This document shows, piece by piece, positions 23,482 through 27,844 of a stretch of DNA of 27,844 nt (position 1 is the first letter of the stretch; the number at the start of each line of letters is the position of its first letter). The position numbers were made by a program, and so were the translations under genes. The DNA is from ANME-2 cluster archaeon (GTDB lineage Archaea; Halobacteriota; Methanosarcinia; Methanosarcinales; Methanocomedenaceae), in assembly GCA_023544605.1 (NCBI GenBank), contig JAMJFQ010000008.1, positions 1-27,844 on the forward strand, given 5' to 3'. The notes beneath the pieces were generated by a model. That model had not been told where the DNA came from and did not search any database. It worked only from the letters and a program-made list of their open reading frames with translations.

Positions 23482-24996
23482 ATGGAATTATCTGTCCAGC
23501 CAATAAAGATCAAAGTAGGCAAACATAAAGTTGTATTGAACAACCTTGATGCAAAGGAACTGGGTGTGATGGCGGGTGATAGGGTCAAATTGAAAGACCA
23601 TGGTTACCTTACCGCTATCGTCGATACCACTGATGATATAATCCAACAAGGTACCATCGGGGTGTACCATGAGATAATGGAACACATTAATGATGCCAAC
23701 AGTCTTGAGATTACACCGGCCACAAAACCGGCATCTGTGAATACCATCAAGAACATTATGGAGGGAAGGAAATACACCCGGGAAGATATCTATGACCTGG
23801 TGAACGACATTGTAAAAGAGAATCTCAGCGACATTGAGATGACTGCATTTATCACTGCATCCCATATGAACTGCCTGCCTGCTGAGCAGACTGAATGGCT
23901 GACCAGGGCTATGATAGATACCGGTGAGAAACTTGAGTTCGATACCCACCCTATAATGGACAAGCACAGCATTGGTGGTGTGCCCGGGAACAAGATCTCC
24001 TTACTCATTGTACCAATTGTTGCAGCTGCAGGACTACTCATACCAAAGACCAGCAGTCGAGCCATTACAGGGGCTGGCGGCACGGCTGACCTGATGGAGA
24101 TACTTGCGCCTGTGGAATTCAATGCCGACGAGATAAAATCAATGACTGAAAAGGTGGGCGGCGTTATTGTCTGGGGCGGTGCCACTAATATAGCACCTGC
24201 TGATGATAAACTTATCAGGGTGGAATACCCGCTGTCTCTGGACCCAAGCTGTCAACTGCTGGCAAGCATCATGGCCAAAAAAGGTGCCGTTGGAGCGGAT
24301 TGTGTGGTCATTGATATCCCAACCGGTTCTGGTACCAAGATACTTGATGTGGAACAGGGCAGGGCACTGGCCCGTGGATTGATCGACCTGGGAGCCAGGC
24401 TGGGGATGCAGGTGGAATGTGCCATGACATATGGGGCATCACCTGTGGGCAGGACCGTAGGTGGGGGACTGGAAGTAGTTGAAGCCCTGAAGGTGCTTGA
24501 ATCCATGGAAGGACCGAACAGTCTTATCCAGAAGAGCGTTGGTCTGGCAGGATTAATGCTTGAAATGGGAGGTGCTGCTAACAGGGGCGATGGCAGGAAG
24601 ATGGCCTATGATATATTAAAGTCAGGGAAGGCCCTGGAAAAAATGCGCCAGATCATCGAGATACAGGGCGGCAATCCCGGCATATCCTCTGATGATATAC
24701 CTATAGGGGACAAGACCGCCCAGATATTTGCACCATCTGATGGTTATATCGTAGAATTCCATAACAAACGCATTGTTGAGATAGCAAGGCTCGCAGGGGC
24801 GCCCAATGATAAAGGTGCTGGCGTACTGATACATAGGAAGAAGGGTGAAACCGTACGAAAAGGCGAACCTATCCTGAGCATTTACTCAGAAAAGGAGTGG
24901 AAACTCACTAATGCTATAAATAATGCCAAAAAGGATAATCCAATTATTGTGGAAGGAATGCTCTTGGAAACGGTACGTGGACAGAGGGATATGTGA
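23482..24996 (+). CDS. deoA: AMP phosphorylase
   Basis: It splits AMP and other nucleoside monophosphates with phosphate into the base and ribose-1,5-bisphosphate. In many archaea this enters the pathway of R15P isomerase and form III RuBisCO, or salvage. The 504 residues (close to the roughly 503 of the Thermococcus enzyme) include an N-terminal domain of about 85 residues typical of archaeal AMP phosphorylases. The phosphorylase motifs are DKHSIGGVPGNK at 160-171 and KTSSRAITGAGGTAD at 189-203. The frame extends to TTG 23464, but ATG 23482 gives the family-like N-terminus and has GGTGA upstream. The stop directly abuts the stop of the convergent gene. The RuBisCO and isomerase genes are not in the window. 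Confidence 0.93.
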   Translation: MELSVQPIKIKVGKHKVVLNNLDAKELGVMAGDRVKLKDHGYLTAIVDTTDDIIQQGTIGVYHEIMEHINDANSLEITPATKPASVNTIKNIMEGRKYTREDIYDLVNDIVKENLSDIEMTAFITASHMNCLPAEQTEWLTRAMIDTGEKLEFDTHPIMDKHSIGGVPGNKISLLIVPIVAAAGLLIPKTSSRAITGAGGTADLMEILAPVEFNADEIKSMTEKVGGVIVWGGATNIAPADDKLIRVEYPLSLDPSCQLLASIMAKKGAVGADCVVIDIPTGSGTKILDVEQGRALARGLIDLGARLGMQVECAMTYGASPVGRTVGGGLEVVEALKVLESMEGPNSLIQKSVGLAGLMLEMGGAANRGDGRKMAYDILKSGKALEKMRQIIEIQGGNPGISSDDIPIGDKTAQIFAPSDGYIVEFHNKRIVEIARLAGAPNDKGAGVLIHRKKGETVRKGEPILSIYSEKEWKLTNAINNAKKDNPIIVEGMLLETVRGQRDM

Positions 24997-25356
24997 TCAG
25001 GCCTCTATGAACTCTGCCTTCTTTTTCGAGTGTGGTTCCACCAACTCTGTTTCCAGCTTGAATGAATAAAAGAAAACCACAGCCCCATCAGGGACATCAT
25101 CCCAAAGACTGGCATCCACACAACCTTTGCCGAACTCTTCCACGAGACCATTATAGGTTGCCGCTTCGATCTTATCAATGTTTATGGCAAAATCCTGCAT
25201 GCGTTTGTTCACGTTGTTCATAACCCGGTAAACACCTTTATTGTAGAATTTCGAAGAGACAAAAGTGCAGGTGCCATTTTGAAGCACTTCATCAATCCTG
25301 AAAGGGTCCAGGTCTATACTGTTCCCAACCCTTATTATGTCAATCTTTTCATACAC
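24997..25356 (-). CDS. Conserved-looking hypothetical protein, 119 residues
   Basis: This soluble 119-residue protein has no signal peptide, membrane segment or recognised domain. It has hydrophobic/charged alternation suggestive of a mixed alpha/beta fold (IDIIRVGNSI, GAVVFFYSFKLETELVEP), two cysteines, and a basic/acidic C-terminal tail (SKKKAEFIEA). I do not recognise it. Its codon usage resembles that of the neighbouring AMP phosphorylase gene rather than the AT-rich IS, which supports a real gene. Its stop codon (24997-24999) begins at the base after the AMP phosphorylase stop (24996), an end-to-end convergent arrangement. Confidence 0.6.
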   Translation of the reverse strand: MYEKIDIIRVGNSIDLDPFRIDEVLQNGTCTFVSSKFYNKGVYRVMNNVNKRMQDFAINIDKIEAATYNGLVEEFGKGCVDASLWDDVPDGAVVFFYSFKLETELVEPHSKKKAEFIEA

Positions 25357-25443
25357 ATCATCACCACCAGACCGAATATAACCTATTACTGCTCCATATT
25401 TCTATGGTAATACAGTCTATTTAAATCATGTGTTTGTTGAGAG

Positions 25444-25484
25444 CGGCACAGTCCCATAATCCAGTTATGTAATACCTGAATATC
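25444..25484 (+). repeat. Dispersed short repeat, copy 2
   Basis: GGCACAGTCCCATAATCCAG at 25445-25464, followed by TTAT, matches the copy at 27791-27814 in the same orientation, with further weak similarity to TGAATAT. Copy 1 at 20649-20668 is the reverse. It lies just outside the left end of the IS1634-like element, so copies 2 and 3 flank that element as direct repeats. Confidence 0.5.
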
Positions 25485-25698
25485 GGCAATATTAGTAACT
25501 ATGTTTTTACCTTACTTCATTAATTGTAAAAAATATGTCAAAACCATTGCCCTGCGAGACATTAATTTCAAAAAAACATGCTTGAGTAACTTACAAAAAA
25601 AATATAATTCACAGATTTCTCAATCCCCATTTACTTTAAAATCGTCTTATGCTATTGGTTTTAAAAAACATAAATAATAAAATAAGAATGTAAATAAT

Positions 25699-27291
25699 TT
25701 AAATTTGGAGAGACGAGATATTAAATGGTTTAAAGATTTTTTCAACGTCCTTTGAAACATGTGTCCATCTGAAAATTTTAGAATCTTTTGATGAAAACTC
25801 CACCTCATATATTTTTGATGCTTCTTCAATTAAATCGTCATAACTTACATCAATTTTATGTTTCTTAATTGTCCATAAAATAGCAGCAATCAACTCATAT
25901 GAGATAAAATTAACAACTGCAAGATATGCTTCTATTCTTCCAGGTAACTGATACCTGACAGGAGCCAGACTGGCGTCACCTTTTAAAAATCTAAAGGCTT
26001 TTTCAATTTGGTCTTTCTGAAAATATGTCCTGATAATATCCATTCCTGAAATAGATTTATCTGTACAAAATAATAATGATCTACCATCGAGTCTTCTGGC
26101 AAGTTCTTCCTCAGTTGCTATAATATTATAACCTCTTCTACCCCTTGCAGGCACCACTATTGGTTTTAATTCTGTCTTCATTTTGGCAATCCTTTGTTTT
26201 GAAGTCTCAGATTCCAGGTTTTGCAGGAGTAAATCTCTTTGGACTCTGGAATGATTTTTCCTTTCTGGATCTAACATTACCACAATTTTACATTCTTGTC
26301 CGTAGAGATTTCCTATCTCTTCTACATAGTAGACCACATTTCTTTTTGACATTCCAAATATATTTTCTCTTTTTTCGATTTCAAAGTCATCATATTTGGT
26401 CATCCAATCTATAACTTCATTTGAGGTACGGGGGCCGGCAGAAATAACGTGAATTTCCTGATCTCTTACATAATTTACGTTTGCTTTACTTACAAAACCG
26501 CTATCCCAAACCAATGTAATGTTTTTCATATCCCAGCGAGAAAGATTATCAACTGTTTCCACAACATTTGTTTTGTCTGTTTTGGATCCTCTAACTGGAT
26601 ACCCAAGTATTGGCATGTAGCTTTCCTTCGATACTACTAAACCAAATCCAATGTGAGGCCTTCCGGTTTGAGCACCATAACCATTTTCTGCCCACTCAGA
26701 TTGCTTTCCATTCCACTTTATGCGAGTGATATCCTGATAAAAGAAGTACTTTTCAGGCTCATTTCCGATTATCCTTCTCCAGGTGTTAGTAATATTATTT
26801 TGAATGATAAATGAAGAAGTCGTTTTTAATGTTCCATTGTCATGTGAAATTTTATCAAGAGCTGATAAAAAATAATCTTTAGTTAATTTGTTTACATCGA
26901 TGTCTGTCCATCTCGGAATGGGTGTTTCTGATATCCAGGTTCCAATTTTTGTAAGTGATTTTCTTCCTATTAACTGGTTCAAAACTAGAATTAGTATTGC
27001 CATCGGTGTATCGGTGTTATCTTTACCAGTAACGTCTGAAATACATTTTAGAATTTCAAATTCTTCAGCTACTTTCCAGAATAATGCTAATTCGCCAGCA
27101 GGATAAGCTTTATCTACGTTATCAATTTTCAATTGGGACGGTATTAATTTTTCTTCGCCATCTTCTTCTATGATTTTTCCTAAATGTTTAATTACATGTA
27201 TTCGAGATTGCTTTTTTTCTGTATCCCATCTTGATTCTACAAGCTGCCGATACTTCTTTCCACCACTTACAATTGTTCTTTCAAATGACAT
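25699..27291 (-). CDS. IS1634-family DDE transposase
   Basis: This 530-residue transposase is apparently full length and uninterrupted. Likely catalytic acids are D187 (FYQDITRI), D263 (VWDSGFVSK) and E430 in YFQKDQIEKAFRFLK. The last fits the Y-x2-(R/K)-x3-E-x6-K signature of the IS4/IS1634 superfamily, with K in place of the usual R. An N-terminal part with RWDTEKKQSRIHVIKHLGKI is typical of the family. The AT-rich composition differs clearly from the flanking chromosomal genes, consistent with recent arrival. The start codon lies inside a palindromic copy of the terminal repeat core, and a long TA run upstream could act as the TATA box. Confidence 0.85.
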   Translation of the reverse strand: MSFERTIVSGGKKYRQLVESRWDTEKKQSRIHVIKHLGKIIEEDGEEKLIPSQLKIDNVDKAYPAGELALFWKVAEEFEILKCISDVTGKDNTDTPMAILILVLNQLIGRKSLTKIGTWISETPIPRWTDIDVNKLTKDYFLSALDKISHDNGTLKTTSSFIIQNNITNTWRRIIGNEPEKYFFYQDITRIKWNGKQSEWAENGYGAQTGRPHIGFGLVVSKESYMPILGYPVRGSKTDKTNVVETVDNLSRWDMKNITLVWDSGFVSKANVNYVRDQEIHVISAGPRTSNEVIDWMTKYDDFEIEKRENIFGMSKRNVVYYVEEIGNLYGQECKIVVMLDPERKNHSRVQRDLLLQNLESETSKQRIAKMKTELKPIVVPARGRRGYNIIATEEELARRLDGRSLLFCTDKSISGMDIIRTYFQKDQIEKAFRFLKGDASLAPVRYQLPGRIEAYLAVVNFISYELIAAILWTIKKHKIDVSYDDLIEEASKIYEVEFSSKDSKIFRWTHVSKDVEKIFKPFNISSLQI

Positions 27292-27311
27292 AGTTACTAT
27301 AAAGTAACTAT
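27290..27311. repeat. Palindrome at the transposase start codon
   Basis: ATAGTTACT (27290-27298) and AGTAACTAT (27303-27311) form a perfect 9-bp inverted repeat with a four-base spacer. Both arms repeat the core of the IS terminal repeats, and the transposase start codon (27289-27291) overlaps one arm. Binding of the transposase here could repress its own translation or transcription. Confidence 0.55.
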
Positions 27312-27313
27312 TG

Positions 27314-27336
27314 TATATATATATATATATATATAT
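27314..27336. repeat. TA dinucleotide microsatellite
   Basis: An uninterrupted run of about eleven TA units lies 23-45 bases upstream of the transposase start codon, the distance at which an archaeal TATA box would stand for a short-leader transcript. Such runs are prone to slippage, so length variation could tune transposase expression. Confidence 0.7.
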
Positions 27337-27477
27337 TTTGGTAGAAAAAACATAATCAGTAGTGATATCAGTGTTGTTTTTAAGAAAATTAATTGAACAT
27401 AGTTACTAAACGACTCGAAATTCAGGTATAAGAGAATAAAGAAAAGACGTATCAAGATATATCATGAATTAATAGAT

Positions 27478-27642
27478 TCAAGCAGACCTTTTTGTTCGTA
27501 TAACTATTTCCTCTTTGCCTGCCAAGACGGAAAGCACATTCCCGCATTCGGCCTCATCGCCAAAAAATTCTAAGATCGGCCTGTTCTTTTCATCCCTGCC
27601 GACAACTTTAACCCTGCACGAGGTATTCTCCTCTTTGTTCAT
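27478..27642 (-). CDS. Small hypothetical protein, 54 residues
   Basis: This ORF begins MNKEENTSCRVKVVGRDEKN and ends IVIRTKRSA before TGA. It has regular charged/hydrophobic alternation (RVKVV, PILEFFGDE, VLSVLAG, EIVIRT) typical of a folded small domain. Its GC content is higher than that of the surrounding AT-rich DNA, which supports real coding. AGGGGA precedes the ATG at about ten bases. AT-rich TATA-like DNA lies upstream at 27763-27785. I do not recognise the family. Confidence 0.5.
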   Translation of the reverse strand: MNKEENTSCRVKVVGRDEKNRPILEFFGDEAECGNVLSVLAGKEEIVIRTKRSA

Positions 27643-27844
27643 TGATTTTTTCCCCTGAATATTCCTGAATAATAACTCTCGGTTTTATGATTAACTGAGT
27701 TTCAAGTTTCCATACTATTGAATAGGTATCTTCTGTCATATTATTTGCACTAATATTTAATTCTGTATTTATAATTTATATCATTAGGTCGGCACAATAC
27801 CAAAATCCAGTTATACAGTGAATATATCTTAAATAGATACGACT
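27643..27844. other. AT-rich right end with short repeat copy 3
   Basis: No protein gene is seen. The stretch holds possible minus-strand TATA sequences (27763-27785) for the 54-residue ORF. At 27791-27814 it holds the third copy of the short repeat (GGCACAATACCAAAATCCAG then TTAT), in the same orientation as copy 2. The window ends inside noncoding DNA. Confidence 0.4.

Larger units (their letters stand above)
25492..27409 (-). mobile_element. IS1634-like insertion sequence
   Basis: The element is bounded by a perfect 14-bp terminal inverted repeat: TTAGTAACTATGTT at 25492-25505 and AACATAGTTACTAA at 27396-27409, giving about 1.92 kb around one transposase gene. The length fits IS1634-family elements. 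No convincing target duplication is seen outside these ends. Two extra copies of the AGTAACTAT core lie next to the transposase start (27290-27311), so the true right end could be nearer. The 25506-25698 segment is noncoding AT-rich DNA after the transposase stop. Confidence 0.65.

Noticed and set aside
25444..27828. Target-site duplication of the IS1634-like element
   Set aside because: Bases outside the 14-bp inverted repeats do not match each other; the larger direct repeats flanking the element are too far out and too diverged to be its duplication.
1..27844. CRISPR array
   Set aside because: No series of regularly spaced direct repeats was seen; the repeats present are dispersed or inverted.

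Overview
The window looks like a chromosome segment of a euryarchaeon close to the methanogenic or methane-oxidising Methanosarcinales/ANME lineages. The reasons are the archaeal ribosomal/RNA-polymerase operon (L18e, L13, S9, RpoN, RpoK, S2), the archaeal GatD amidotransferase subunit, isopentenyl phosphate kinase, type 2 IPP isomerase, GGPP synthase, archaeal RNase J, AMP phosphorylase and a PolB2-type polymerase. The lineage is inferred from gene content and order, not from a phylogeny.

Layout. Positions 107-4453 (minus strand) hold a tight five-gene run: lipoprotein, DUF123 nuclease, argH, gatD and a CxxCxxCC protein. A divergent intergenic region with a hairpin-rich leader precedes the plus-strand operon at 4787-15511. 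That operon carries ribosomal and RNA polymerase genes, with tRNA-Pro(CGG) placed directly against the rpoN stop codon. It continues with a MEMO-family protein, then mevalonate kinase, IPK, IPP isomerase, RNase J and GGPP synthase (archaeal lipid precursors), and a large multi-domain DHH/RecJ-like protein. A cupin follows at 15550, and an AAA/DUF4143 ATPase lies on the minus strand at 15946-17232.

Positions 17312-20342 (minus strand) carry the most interesting unit: a RadA/RecA-fold protein without recognisable Walker A and B residues, an 84-residue helical protein, and a PolB2-like family B polymerase with lost exonuclease residues and an altered motif C. The genes abut or overlap. The architecture resembles, by analogy only, bacterial ImuA/ImuB mutagenesis cassettes. 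Upstream are nested inverted repeats and an IS200-type transposase fragment.

Positions 20830-23429 encode a three-gene SsuABC/TauABC-type ABC importer (lipoprotein receptor, permease, ATPase), followed by AMP phosphorylase of archaeal nucleoside-monophosphate salvage. A convergent gene of unknown function stops at the very next base. The right end is AT-rich and mobile: an apparently intact IS1634-like element with 14-bp terminal inverted repeats, a TA microsatellite, a small 54-codon ORF, and copies of a short repeat also present next to the IS200 remnant.

Functions are assigned from visible motifs, length and neighbourhood. No database search was possible.
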